Shown here: positions 9,337 through 17,121 of the stretch, piece after piece | Numbering within the stretch: the stretch's first letter is position 1 | How the letters are laid out: each line of letters starts with the position of its first letter | From: Candidatus Gastranaerophilales bacterium | Lineage (GTDB): Bacteria; Cyanobacteriota; Vampirovibrionia; Gastranaerophilales; Gastranaerophilaceae | Assembly: GCA_947589425.1 (NCBI GenBank) | Contig: CANQAV010000003.1 | Coordinates: forward strand, 102,186 to 149,303 | Direction of reading: 5' to 3' | DNA: 47,118 nt | Program-made: the position numbers and the translations under genes | The notes under the pieces: generated by a model | Seen by the model: the letters and a program-made list of their open reading frames with translations, nothing else | What the model was told of the DNA's origin: nothing | Databases searched by the model: none

Positions 9337-9532
9337 GGCGACGTTTCAAATTCCTGCCCGAAGGGCGAATTTGCCAGGAGCAAAATGCGCGAGCCGAGGT
9401 GGAGCCGTAAAGAAAATGGCAATGCGTTGAGCATTGACATTTTTAGGCGTAACCGTACGATTGCGACGTAGGATGTTGAGCGTTTGAGCAAGAGCGAAGC
9501 CTTGCGAAATTTAGCGAAACACCCACAGGAGC
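9337..9532 (+). repeat. 196-bp direct repeat, copy 1
   Basis: Identical, as far as I can read, to 10023-10218 (offset 686 bp). It contains the hairpins at 9348 and 9413. Exact identity over 196 bp implies a recent duplication or gene conversion. Confidence 0.93.
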
Positions 9533-9857
9533 AAACCCGAGCAGAGTGAGTCCTAGTTCGCAGGGCGAACTTGACGAACGACGGCGAGGGCAAAAGAGTG
9601 CGAAGCCCGTGACGGCAGACTGTTGAAGTCTGGCGGACAGGGCGCAGACATTTCTATGGCGACGTGGAAATCTTTGATTTCCTCAGGAGCCATGCGTAAG
9701 CCGAGATTCCTACATTTGTGTATACTGTCATGCTGAATTTATTTCAGCATCTTACTAAGCCTCGGAATATTTAATAATGTTGCAAACCATGTTCCTTTCA
9801 TTCTCTACCCCTAAGACCCTGAACACCTCGGCTTCGCCTACGGATACAGGCTCACAA

Positions 9858-9904
9858 GGCTCGTACCTCGCCTGTTCGCTTTGTAGAGTTCAGGGTGACA
9901 GGGT
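9858..9904 (+). repeat. Dispersed 47-bp repeat, matches 2049-2095 inverted
   Basis: Nearly the reverse complement of 2049-2095. It follows a TGTCATGCTGAA-type palindrome at 9726-9750, whose first half recurs at 9943-9958. Confidence 0.85.
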
Positions 9905-10022
9905 TAAGTTATATGTGTAAATTCCCACACTTCACTACCCCATGTCATGCTGAACTTGAAAGCGTAAGCCGAGGTGAAGTAAACGGCTTGCGTTGAGCAA
10001 GACGATTACGAAACCGTACGAT

Positions 10023-10218
10023 GGCGACGTTTCAAATTCCTGCCCGAAGGGCGAATTTGCCAGGAGCAAAATGCGCGAGCCGAGGTGGAGCCGTAAAGAA
10101 AATGGCAATGCGTTGAGCATTGACATTTTTAGGCGTAACCGTACGATTGCGACGTAGGATGTTGAGCGTTTGAGCAAGAGCGAAGCCTTGCGAAATTTAG
10201 CGAAACACCCACAGGAGC
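10023..10218 (+). repeat. 196-bp direct repeat, copy 2
   Basis: Second copy of 9337-9532 in the same orientation. The flanks differ: this copy is followed by the CATGCGTAAGCCGA phrase also found after 9683. Confidence 0.93.
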
Positions 10219-10419
10219 CATGCGTAAGCCGATTACAAAACCATACGATAACCTCGGCTTGATTTTGCATTAGTCACTAATGGCGCACTATAATAAGTTC
10301 TGATATATCCGTCAAGATTTACTTCTATCAAAAATAAACAAGGTGCACAAACTATTCATTACGACATAAAATAAAATTATAAAAGCAATTTGTAATAAAT
10401 TACAAAGGAACAAATTTTT

Positions 10420-10644
10420 ATGTGCGAAAATAACGAAATAAAACGGCTCAAAAATAATATCATAAATGCAAGAATGGTTTTATACGACCTGCAAGTGTTC
10501 TTGAAGTACGGCGCCCTCGCAAGTGATTCCAATGTTATTGATGAAGATTTGCAGTTAAACAAAAGCAATGACGATTATTACATATATTTTAAAACATTAT
10601 ACAAAAAACTGAATAACGCAATTAAAGTTCTTCAAACAGATTAG
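10420..10644 (+). CDS. Small hypothetical protein
   Basis: 74 residues, helical, with no signal peptide or membrane segment. I do not recognise it. AAAGGA lies about 12 nt before the ATG, so the ribosome site is weak or distant. Its last 23 bp overlap the end of the convergent XRE gene. The leader (10280-10419) is AT-rich and holds no other gene. It could be an accessory gene carried with the XRE regulator. Confidence 0.55.
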   Translation: MCENNEIKRLKNNIINARMVLYDLQVFLKYGALASDSNVIDEDLQLNKSNDDYYIYFKTLYKKLNNAIKVLQTD

Positions 10645-10837
10645 AAGGTTTTATGTTAAGCGCACGTGCAATTTTAAACACATTTTCTACGGTTGTATTT
10701 CTCTCTCCACGCTCAATCATACCGATAAAATTAGGCGACATATCAAGAATTTCGGCAAGTTCAAGTTGTGTCAGATTATGCTCCAACCTTAAAGCCTTCA
10801 AGCGTTTGCCAAATTTTTGCAAATCCTTTTTACTCAT
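10622..10837 (-). CDS. Small XRE-family helix-turn-helix regulator
   Basis: 71 residues, almost entirely one Cro/C1-type helix-turn-helix: 'FGKRLKALRLEHNLTQLELAE', 'LDMSPNFIGMIERGERN', 'NVFKIARALNIKPSNLFEEL'. This size is typical of stand-alone repressors or antitoxin-like regulators. Its promoter region and first codons (10812-10927) are duplicated in inverted orientation at 15605-15719 next to the Fic gene, where the ATG has become ACG. The gene therefore seems to have been copied or moved. No toxin is adjacent to the intact copy. Confidence 0.9.
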   Translation of the reverse strand: MSKKDLQKFGKRLKALRLEHNLTQLELAEILDMSPNFIGMIERGERNTTVENVFKIARALNIKPSNLFEEL

Positions 10838-10927
10838 TTCTATATTTTCGTGTTAATATACAAATATATGAACAAACTGACCGTGCATTTTATTCTCAGA
10901 ATGATTAGTATGTAAGGGCAATAAAAC
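10812..10927 (-). repeat. 116-bp inverted repeat, left arm (XRE promoter and 5' end)
   Basis: Its reverse complement matches 15605-15719 with only scattered differences over about 115 bp. It covers the first 26 bp of the XRE gene and its whole upstream region. The two arms bracket the PDZ, secreted, TPR and transferase genes. Confidence 0.88.
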
Positions 10928-10949
10928 TAAAACTAAGCGAGGTTTAATG

Positions 10950-11621
10950 ATGAAAAAGATTTTAATTAGTTTAATAATAGTTGGCATGATTAGTACAGGG
11001 CTTGCATTTGCAGATATAAAATATTGCGGAATTGGTGTAAGACTTGTCAAAGACCCATATAACAAAAAGGTATTCGTTAAAGTTGTATTTCCTAATTCTA
11101 TGGCTGAAAAAACCGGTTTGCCGGAAGGGGCTGAAATAATTTCTATAAACGACCAAAAAGTAAAGAAATTAAATATAGACCAAGTTGCAAATTTAGTGCG
11201 TGGGGAAGAAGGTACAAAGGTTAAACTTCAAATCAAGTATTATAAAAAGGAAAGCATTATTGAAATACCAAGAGCTCAGTATACATTTGTAGAGCCGGAG
11301 TATGACAGATTTGAAGCTCATTGGCGTCAGGTTGCTCCGCCAAATGCAAAAATTGAGCCAATACCTGAAAATATGATAAATAATATGAGTAATAAATGGT
11401 TTAATGAAACTGTGCCCATTATAAATTATTGGATTGCACGTAAAGAAAAATTTAAAATCGGGTATGATGCTTGCATGACATATCCTGCAAGCGAACAAAA
11501 TGCTTGTTTGATGAATCTTACAAACAGAGAAATAAATAAAACTGCACAAGATAGACAAATTGAGTTGCAGGAAAATATAAATACTAACCTAAAAAATATA
11601 AACAATAAATTGACGTATTAA
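10950..11621 (+). CDS. Secreted PDZ-domain protein without protease domain
   Basis: About 223 residues. A signal peptide (about 1-21, 'ILISLIIVGMISTGLAFA') is followed by a PDZ domain at about 25-105, with 'YCGIGVRLV', 'VFPNSMAEKTGLPEGAEIISI' and 'VRGEEGTKVKLQI'. No Ser-protease or other catalytic domain is present. The C-terminal half is helical with two Cys ('YDACMTYPASEQNACLM') that could form a disulphide. GAGG at 10939-10942 fits the ATG at 10950 (7-nt spacer) better than the in-frame ATG at 10947. It is likely co-transcribed with the secreted protein 13 nt downstream, perhaps as a periplasmic binding or scaffold protein. Confidence 0.85.
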   Translation: MKKILISLIIVGMISTGLAFADIKYCGIGVRLVKDPYNKKVFVKVVFPNSMAEKTGLPEGAEIISINDQKVKKLNIDQVANLVRGEEGTKVKLQIKYYKKESIIEIPRAQYTFVEPEYDRFEAHWRQVAPPNAKIEPIPENMINNMSNKWFNETVPIINYWIARKEKFKIGYDACMTYPASEQNACLMNLTNREINKTAQDRQIELQENINTNLKNINNKLTY

Positions 11622-11634
11622 TAAGAGGTTAAAT

Positions 11635-12099
11635 ATGAAAAAACTTTTATTTTTAATAATGTTTTTTATAACGATACCAATGGTCAATGCGGAAAAATTA
11701 ACCTTAAACGAAGCAATACAATTTGTATCCGACCTTGATAAAGCACTAAACTATCCGGAAGGAAAAAATATAAATATAAAATACGCAAAAACACCAAATG
11801 AATTATCGGAAGGCATTGCATCAAATTTATATCGGTTTGAAAGCAATAATGAAGGCAAAGAAGTCGGAAGTGCAATGTGTATTGTGCATGTTTTAGATAA
11901 CGGAAATTTTGCTTTAACATTTTTTAGTGATGAAGAATTACAAAAATTTCATGAAGAAACGGATTTTGTTCTTGATAAATATTATGGCGGTTATGATTCA
12001 ACCGCATTTCAACATCCTTCAAAAGATACTCAAACGCACGTAACAACTATGATATTAAAAAGAATTGAAAAGAAAAAAAAGTTTAGATTTATAAAGTAA
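11635..12099 (+). CDS. Secreted hypothetical protein
   Basis: 154 residues. It has a clear signal peptide ('LLFLIMFFITIPMVNA') and a mature domain of about 135 residues with a mixed alpha/beta look and a very basic tail ('RIEKKKKFRFIK'). No motif is recognisable. It sits 13 nt after the PDZ gene and 56 nt before a TPR gene, all on the plus strand, so the three probably form an envelope-protein operon. Confidence 0.75.
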   Translation: MKKLLFLIMFFITIPMVNAEKLTLNEAIQFVSDLDKALNYPEGKNINIKYAKTPNELSEGIASNLYRFESNNEGKEVGSAMCIVHVLDNGNFALTFFSDEELQKFHEETDFVLDKYYGGYDSTAFQHPSKDTQTHVTTMILKRIEKKKKFRFIK

Positions 12100-12155
12100 G
12101 GTGATATAAAAATCGGGAAATATTCCGTAAAATTTAAACATGAGGTATTTAGATA

Positions 12156-12968
12156 ATGATGTGTGCTGTAAATAAAAATTTTTTAATTTTGGTATTATTA
12201 GTTTTTTTCATGTCAAATGTTTCGTTTGGCGCACAAAATTTTGATAATGAACATAAGAAAACCGCCAAAGAAATACAAAATTATTTAAAGCATAGAAAGG
12301 ATTTCAGCCAAATTTCAACGCAGGATAATTTTGTCGATTTACTTACAAAAGCTCAAATTGCAGAACAAAACGGAGATTATTACGGTGCAATAAATTATTA
12401 CGACAAAATGATAGAACTTGACCCTAAAAATTCAGCCATATATAGCTTAAGGGGAATGATACATCAAAAACTTAATTTAGTTGAGCTTGCAATAGAAGAT
12501 TACACAAATGCCATTAAACTAAATCCCAATGATTCAAATAATTATACAATGCGCGGAATTGCAAGAATGCGTTTAGGCGATAAAGACGGAGCATATACGG
12601 ATTTAACAAAAGCAATTGATATAAACAAACAAAAAGGCACACCCCAAGCGTTGCCTTATTGTGTCAGAGGGCTTATTAATTTATTGAAAAAAAATGATAA
12701 AGCGGCTATTGAAGATACAACACAATCAATAAAATTGCAGCCTAAAAATCCTCAGGCTTTTCATTATCGGGGGCTTTCAAAGATGTCATTAGCCGTTAAA
12801 CAATTATCAATGCAAACAATGGATTCAAGTATTCAAGACCTGAATTATGCAAAAGAACAAAGTTTGCAAGAAGGCGATATGGCAGAATATCAAAACGTGC
12901 TGAAAAGCTATAAAAGAGCGTTGGCAGTAAAACAAGTATTACAAAGGGAACTCAACAAGAAAAAATAA
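12156..12968 (+). CDS. Exported TPR protein
   Basis: 270 residues. A signal peptide (about 1-25, ending 'VSFGA') is followed by four or so TPR units: 'GDYYGAINYYDKMIELDPKN', 'YSLRGMIHQKLNLVELAIEDY', 'YTMRGIARMRLGDKDGAYTDL' and 'FHYRGLSKMSLAVKQ'. GAGG lies 10 nt before the ATG. It is probably a periplasmic scaffold, perhaps partnering the PDZ protein upstream. The repeat style resembles the 17122 protein, so the two may be paralogues. Confidence 0.85.
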   Translation: MMCAVNKNFLILVLLVFFMSNVSFGAQNFDNEHKKTAKEIQNYLKHRKDFSQISTQDNFVDLLTKAQIAEQNGDYYGAINYYDKMIELDPKNSAIYSLRGMIHQKLNLVELAIEDYTNAIKLNPNDSNNYTMRGIARMRLGDKDGAYTDLTKAIDINKQKGTPQALPYCVRGLINLLKKNDKAAIEDTTQSIKLQPKNPQAFHYRGLSKMSLAVKQLSMQTMDSSIQDLNYAKEQSLQEGDMAEYQNVLKSYKRALAVKQVLQRELNKKK

Positions 12969-13096
12969 AGAATAATTTTTAATTTGCACTCTGTTTTTGA
13001 ATTAGTAATGATAAATAAAATGGTTTCGACAATCGTTAAAGATTGTTAATATGCGGTTTTTATCCTTTTTGCGCTCAGACACCTCAATCAAAAAAT

Positions 13097-13990
13097 TTAC
13101 AATTTAAATTTATTCGACTTAAGATTATTTAAAAATTTCTTTATCGGTCCTTTTGTCCATCTTTTCCTGCACTTAGCATATCTTTGTTTAATTAAATTAA
13201 AATAATAAGCCTTTTCATAATCAGGCATATCCACAACACACTTAAGAGCTTCGCAGGCATTTTGCTCCCAGCTGTATGATTTATTTATTCTGTCTTCATA
13301 AGACACCAATCTTGAATCGGAATTAGTTCTTGCAATGCATTTATATAAAATTTTCTCTACATAACCCACTTTTGAATTATATATAAAGGGAAGCGTCATC
13401 TGATCATTTTGACCGCTAAGCCCCGGAAATATTCGACGATTTTTATAAACTTTTAAAAATTCTTTCGAGCGGAGCATATAAGTCGGAAAAAATATTGCAT
13501 TTTCGCCTTTTTTCTGTCCCGTAATGATTTCATCAAAAAGCAAATCAACCGTATGGGGCGGAATGTGTCTTTTAAAATATTTTAAATGCTTTCCGCTGTT
13601 CTCTTCAACAACTTCCGTCCACGGATAACATATTTTACATTCTTTATGCTCATTTAAAAATGCGCTCATCAACTCGAGATATTCCGGAAGCAAAACATCA
13701 TCCGAATCCGGACAACATAAATATTCGCCCGTAAATATTTCAAGCCCCCTGTTAATAGCAGCTGCCTGTCCTTGTCTTGTTTGCTGGACAAGATAAATAA
13801 ACTTCCAGCCCTTGTCCAAAAACTTTTGTTTATAGGACAATATAACTTCTTCGGTTTTATCATCGGAAGCATCATTTACAAAAATATATTCAACGTTTGT
13901 ATAAGTTTGGCTCAAAAGCCCTTCTATATATGGTTTTAAATAGTTTTCGCCGTTATAACAAGGGCTTATAACAGATATTTTTTCTTTCAT
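13097..13990 (-). CDS. Family 2 glycosyltransferase
   Basis: 297 residues. A GT-A fold glycosyltransferase: 'ISVISPCYNGENYLKPYIEGLL' at the start, 'FVNDASDDKTEEVI' for nucleotide binding and 'GEYLCCPDSDDVLLPEYL' with the metal-binding DxD. The C-terminal third is basic, with no membrane helix. Donor and acceptor sugars cannot be read from sequence. Its ATG overlaps the preceding gene's stop by 4 nt, so the two are translationally coupled. Likely role: surface polysaccharide or wall-glycopolymer assembly. Confidence 0.9.
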   Translation of the reverse strand: MKEKISVISPCYNGENYLKPYIEGLLSQTYTNVEYIFVNDASDDKTEEVILSYKQKFLDKGWKFIYLVQQTRQGQAAAINRGLEIFTGEYLCCPDSDDVLLPEYLELMSAFLNEHKECKICYPWTEVVEENSGKHLKYFKRHIPPHTVDLLFDEIITGQKKGENAIFFPTYMLRSKEFLKVYKNRRIFPGLSGQNDQMTLPFIYNSKVGYVEKILYKCIARTNSDSRLVSYEDRINKSYSWEQNACEALKCVVDMPDYEKAYYFNLIKQRYAKCRKRWTKGPIKKFLNNLKSNKFKL

Positions 13991-15498
13991 AAAGTTTCCT
14001 CGTTCTCCATTTTTTCTTTTATATATCCGACAATTTTTTCGGAACTTTTTTTATCAAAATCTATAACATATTTAACCGCTTCTTTTCTTTCTTCAAATTT
14101 TGTATCTTTATTTGATAAAATATCGGTAAATGTTTTATAAAATTCATCATTATTTTTTGTCTTAAAACAACATTTTGAAATTAATTTTCCAAAAATATTC
14201 ATTTGCGAAGCATTTGGATTAATAAGGTTAATAATCGGTTTTAAAGTAGGTAAATATTCTCCGAGAAAAGAACAGCAATCGGTAATTAAAAAATCGGAAG
14301 TCTTAAAAATATCAAAATAAGCACCTTTTGTATATACCCTTCCTACGGTATTCCAGTCGTTATAATACTGTTCGATTTCTTCTTGCGTCATTATTTTATT
14401 TTTAAATAAAGCACATTTAAATCTCGGGTGGGGCTTAAATATCCAAGTTGTTTCGGGATGCTCTTTTGCCAAATTTAAAATATATTTTCCGTTTTCCCTG
14501 AATGTCGCCAAACGAAGCCCGTCATCTTCAAAAGAATGGTGCGGAGCGTATATTATTTTTATTTTTTCAGGATTTTTCCAATATTTATTTAAATCAATTT
14601 TTTCTTCATCAAAATATACGTCCATTTTCGGATAACCGAAACTTATGCAATTTTCTTTTGCATATTTATCATAGGAGCTATATCTTTCAATGTTAAATTC
14701 CGAATCCGAAAAATATCTCCATAAATATTTATGGAACTTTTCTTTATATTCTTCAGGATTATCAAAAAGCATCAAACCGTAACAGCAATAACAGGTTAGG
14801 GCAAACTTTGAAACATAATCCGGATGATAAATCTTTGGAAGTCCCCACGGTTGTTCATAAAAAACAATATCCGGCTTAAATTTCTTGAAATTGATATACT
14901 TTCGATTTTGATATGCATATTCAACATTCATGTTTTGAGATTTGAAAAAATTGTAATTTTCTTCCAAATTATTTCTGAATTTATCTTTGCCTTTATGAAC
15001 ATCTTTTAAAATCCCGACCAATACCAAAGGATTGAAATGTTCATCTTTTTCAAATTCTTCATACAAAGATTGATAACACCATTTTGAATTTTCGCTTACA
15101 TAAAAAATGACATTCAATTTTCGATTTAAATATTCTTTATTTAATTGTTTAAGCTTGGCTTTGTAATTTGCTTTCACTCTTATAAAACAAAAATTATTTA
15201 TTAATGAGCTTAAAGCCTTAAAAATATTTTTAGACTTCATTCCTATATTTCTTTTATGCTTAGAATTATCCGTTGCCGCATTTAAAGCAAAAGCAATATC
15301 ACAGCCATTTTCTTTAACGGCATTATAAAATTTTTCAAAAGAGTCAAAATCAATCCTGTCATTTTGATTTACAAAGCGGATATATTCTCCTTGCGCCATT
15401 TCAATACCTTTAAAAGTTTGATTTAATAATGAATTAAGACACTCATCAAGATGTGTTTGAATATTATACACGGGTACAGTGACACTTACTTTTTCCAT
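13987..15498 (-). CDS. Chimera: truncated family 2 glycosyltransferase plus CDP-glycerol glycerophosphotransferase-like domain
   Basis: About 503 residues from the ATG at 15498, which has GAGAGAA just upstream; an extension to TTG 15525 is unsupported. Residues 1-80 look like a GT2 N-terminus ('VSVTVPVYNIQTHLDECL'). The text then jumps from 'NQTFKGIE' to 'MAQGEYIRFVNQNDRI', skipping the roughly 45 residues that normally carry the nucleotide-binding DGSTD and the start of the core, so this domain is probably inactive. From about 120 on it resembles the glycerol/ribitol phosphotransferase fold: 'KIIYAPHHSFEDDG', 'TWIFKPHPRFK' and 'DFLITDCCSFLGEYL' (compare KPHP and DYSS motifs). It may add polyol-phosphate to a surface glycan. 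Confidence 0.8.
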   Translation of the reverse strand: MEKVSVTVPVYNIQTHLDECLNSLLNQTFKGIEMAQGEYIRFVNQNDRIDFDSFEKFYNAVKENGCDIAFALNAATDNSKHKRNIGMKSKNIFKALSSLINNFCFIRVKANYKAKLKQLNKEYLNRKLNVIFYVSENSKWCYQSLYEEFEKDEHFNPLVLVGILKDVHKGKDKFRNNLEENYNFFKSQNMNVEYAYQNRKYINFKKFKPDIVFYEQPWGLPKIYHPDYVSKFALTCYCCYGLMLFDNPEEYKEKFHKYLWRYFSDSEFNIERYSSYDKYAKENCISFGYPKMDVYFDEEKIDLNKYWKNPEKIKIIYAPHHSFEDDGLRLATFRENGKYILNLAKEHPETTWIFKPHPRFKCALFKNKIMTQEEIEQYYNDWNTVGRVYTKGAYFDIFKTSDFLITDCCSFLGEYLPTLKPIINLINPNASQMNIFGKLISKCCFKTKNNDEFYKTFTDILSNKDTKFEERKEAVKYVIDFDKKSSEKIVGYIKEKMENEETL

Positions 15499-15578
15499 TA
15501 AATTCTCTCTTTCGTGTCCGTTCAATGTATAGGGTTTTTAATTATGATATCATAAAAATTATCCCGTGATTAAATATT

Positions 15579-15609
15579 ATTATTTCTTTTTTGCCGGAGT
15601 TTTGGTTTT
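15579..15609 (+). repeat. 31-bp copy of the 3' end of the TPR gene at 17122
   Basis: Identical to 17121-17151, which encodes the last residues and stop of the exported TPR protein. Here it is a fragment abutting the right arm of the 116-bp inverted repeat, so it marks a recombination junction. Confidence 0.85.
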
Positions 15610-15719
15610 ATTGCCCTTACATACTAACCATTTCGAGAATAAAATGCACGGTCAGTTTGTTCATATATTTGTATATTAACACGAAAATATAAAACGAATA
15701 AAAAGGATTTGCAAAAATT
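15605..15719 (+). repeat. 116-bp inverted repeat, right arm, with XRE gene remnant
   Basis: Inverted copy of 10812-10927. The remnant of the XRE coding start is at about 15694-15719: codons 3-8 (KKDLQK) are preserved, but the ATG is now ACG and the frame diverges after 15719, so it is a dead fragment. It runs into the 3' end of the Fic gene. Confidence 0.88.
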
Positions 15720-15726
15720 AGCAGGA

Positions 15727-16851
15727 TTACCTAAATATTTTGATATAATCTTCAAAAACATAGAAACGATTTCTGTTGAAACCTGTTTTTTCTTGCAAAA
15801 TTCCAACTTCAACAAATGCTTTTAGGACACCGTTAGCAGTAGCCGGTGTTATCATAAGTTCCCCGCTTACAAGTTTTGAATTAACTTTTGGCTTAGAATA
15901 CAGTAATTCTAATAATTTTTTACCATTTGCAGCTTTTTTACCAATCTTGGTTAATTTATTTTCAACATCTTTTTTGAGTTTGATTATTTCATCAAAAGTC
16001 TTAATGCTATTTTTAGATGTCTCAATTACCCCATTCAAGAAGAATTTAAGCCATTGAGTCATATTATTAGATTGCTTAACCATTGATAAAGAATCATAAT
16101 ACGACATTCTGTTTCTTTCAAAAAAATCAGAAATATATAAAACAGGCTTATTTAATAATCCCGTACTAATCAAATAGAGAATTATTAATAAACGCCCCGT
16201 CCTGCCGTTGCCGTCTAAAAACGGATGAATTGTTTCAAATTGGTAGTGCACAATCCCTGCCCTTATTAGTTCAGGCACTTGCAAATATTCATTATGTAAA
16301 AACTTTTCAATATCAGATAAAAGTTCAGGTAAAAGATTTGGCTCAGGCGGGATAAAAAATGCGTCTTTTAAAGATGAACCGCCAATCCAATTCTGAGTCT
16401 TTCGGATTTCACCGGGTGTTTTATGTTCTCCTCTTACACCTTGCAATAATATTTTATGAACTTCTTTTAAAAGCCTCATTGAAATTGGCATCTCTTGCAA
16501 TCTATCAATGGAATAATTTATAGCTTGAATGTAGTTTTGAACTTCGTGCCAATCATCACGCAATTCTGGTTTGATTTGTTCAATCGGTGTAATTGCGTCT
16601 TCAAAAGTTGTTCTGGTACCTTCAATACGATTAGAATTTGCAGCTTCTTTAGTTGCATACATCTTAATAAAAAATTCAATATCAGGAATTAAATCTGCAT
16701 AAGAATTTAATTTACCAAGCCAAAGACTTGCATCTTGCAATAACGGGGCCAGTTCTTCAAGTTTCCAATCAATGTCATCATTGATAAATGACGGATTAAA
16801 CGGCTTATAGCCTTTATGTAAAATATATGTTCCTGCTTTAAATTCCTTCAT
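15727..16851 (-). CDS. Fic-family AMP-transferase with N-terminal inhibitory motif and winged helix
   Basis: 374 residues. Fic core motif HPFLDGNGRTGR at 209-220 is complete, with catalytic H209 and phosphate-binding Asn/Arg residues. An N-terminal inhibitory helix motif S-x-x-x-E-G is present at 73-78 ('SNRIEG'), as in self-inhibited Fic proteins where the Glu blocks ATP. The C-terminus (about 305-365) is a winged helix ('SKLVSGELMITPATANGVLKA'). The family usually transfers AMP from ATP to hydroxyl side chains of target proteins; the target here is unknown. AAGGA lies 9 nt before the ATG. The scar of an XRE gene borders its 3' end. Confidence 0.93.
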   Translation of the reverse strand: MKEFKAGTYILHKGYKPFNPSFINDDIDWKLEELAPLLQDASLWLGKLNSYADLIPDIEFFIKMYATKEAANSNRIEGTRTTFEDAITPIEQIKPELRDDWHEVQNYIQAINYSIDRLQEMPISMRLLKEVHKILLQGVRGEHKTPGEIRKTQNWIGGSSLKDAFFIPPEPNLLPELLSDIEKFLHNEYLQVPELIRAGIVHYQFETIHPFLDGNGRTGRLLIILYLISTGLLNKPVLYISDFFERNRMSYYDSLSMVKQSNNMTQWLKFFLNGVIETSKNSIKTFDEIIKLKKDVENKLTKIGKKAANGKKLLELLYSKPKVNSKLVSGELMITPATANGVLKAFVEVGILQEKTGFNRNRFYVFEDYIKIFR

Positions 16852-17121
16852 TATAAATTATCCTTATTTTAGTTTAATTGCTTTTCTTAAATTATAACAT
16901 ATTTTTATTATAGTTTGGATAATTTATAGATAATTGTTACACACAATATAGGCAAAATTTACGGAATTTTTCTGTGTCTCAGAATAAAAATGGCTGTTTG
17001 GTCCCCCGCCCGCACCGCTTTAAAGGAGCGTTAAGGGAACATATTTTAAGAAAGAAAGCTCAAATGGGCTGTAAATTTTCTCAAAAAGGCTGAGCAACAG
17101 TGATAAACAATAACATTTTAA

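Larger units (their letters stand above)
9281..10260. repeat. Hairpin-module block downstream of tRNA-Arg
   Basis: About 1 kb without a credible gene, visibly GC-richer than its surroundings. It is a string of short inverted repeats: 9287-9304 (6-bp stem), 9304-9318, 9348-9372 (10 bp, GAA loop), 9413-9443 (12 bp plus a mismatch, GTTGA loop), 9555-9571, 9616-9632 (6 bp, GTTGA loop), 9666-9682 (7 bp, TTT loop), 9730-9750 (8 bp) and 9987-10001 (5 bp, GTTGA loop). Stems differ but the GTTGA loop recurs. The phrases GCGTAAGCCGA and CAGGAGCCATGCGTAAGCC are repeated. Minus-strand reading frames across it are by-products. Confidence 0.75.

Noticed and set aside
9186-9593. Minus-strand reading frame spanning the tRNA-Arg and repeat block, with a near copy at 9935-10270
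   Set aside because: It runs through a tRNA and a duplicated hairpin-rich repeat; similarity between the two frames comes from the repeat, not from a protein.
10622-16851. XRE plus Fic as an active toxin-antitoxin pair
   Set aside because: The intact XRE gene is about 5 kb from fic and the XRE remnant beside fic has lost its start codon; kept only as a possible ancestral arrangement.
16980-17060. GC-rich patch near 17000 (GGTCCCCCGCCCGCACC) considered as the end of a tmRNA or SRP RNA
   Set aside because: No tRNA-like domain, tag frame or SRP GGAA-loop motif could be found around it; left unassigned.
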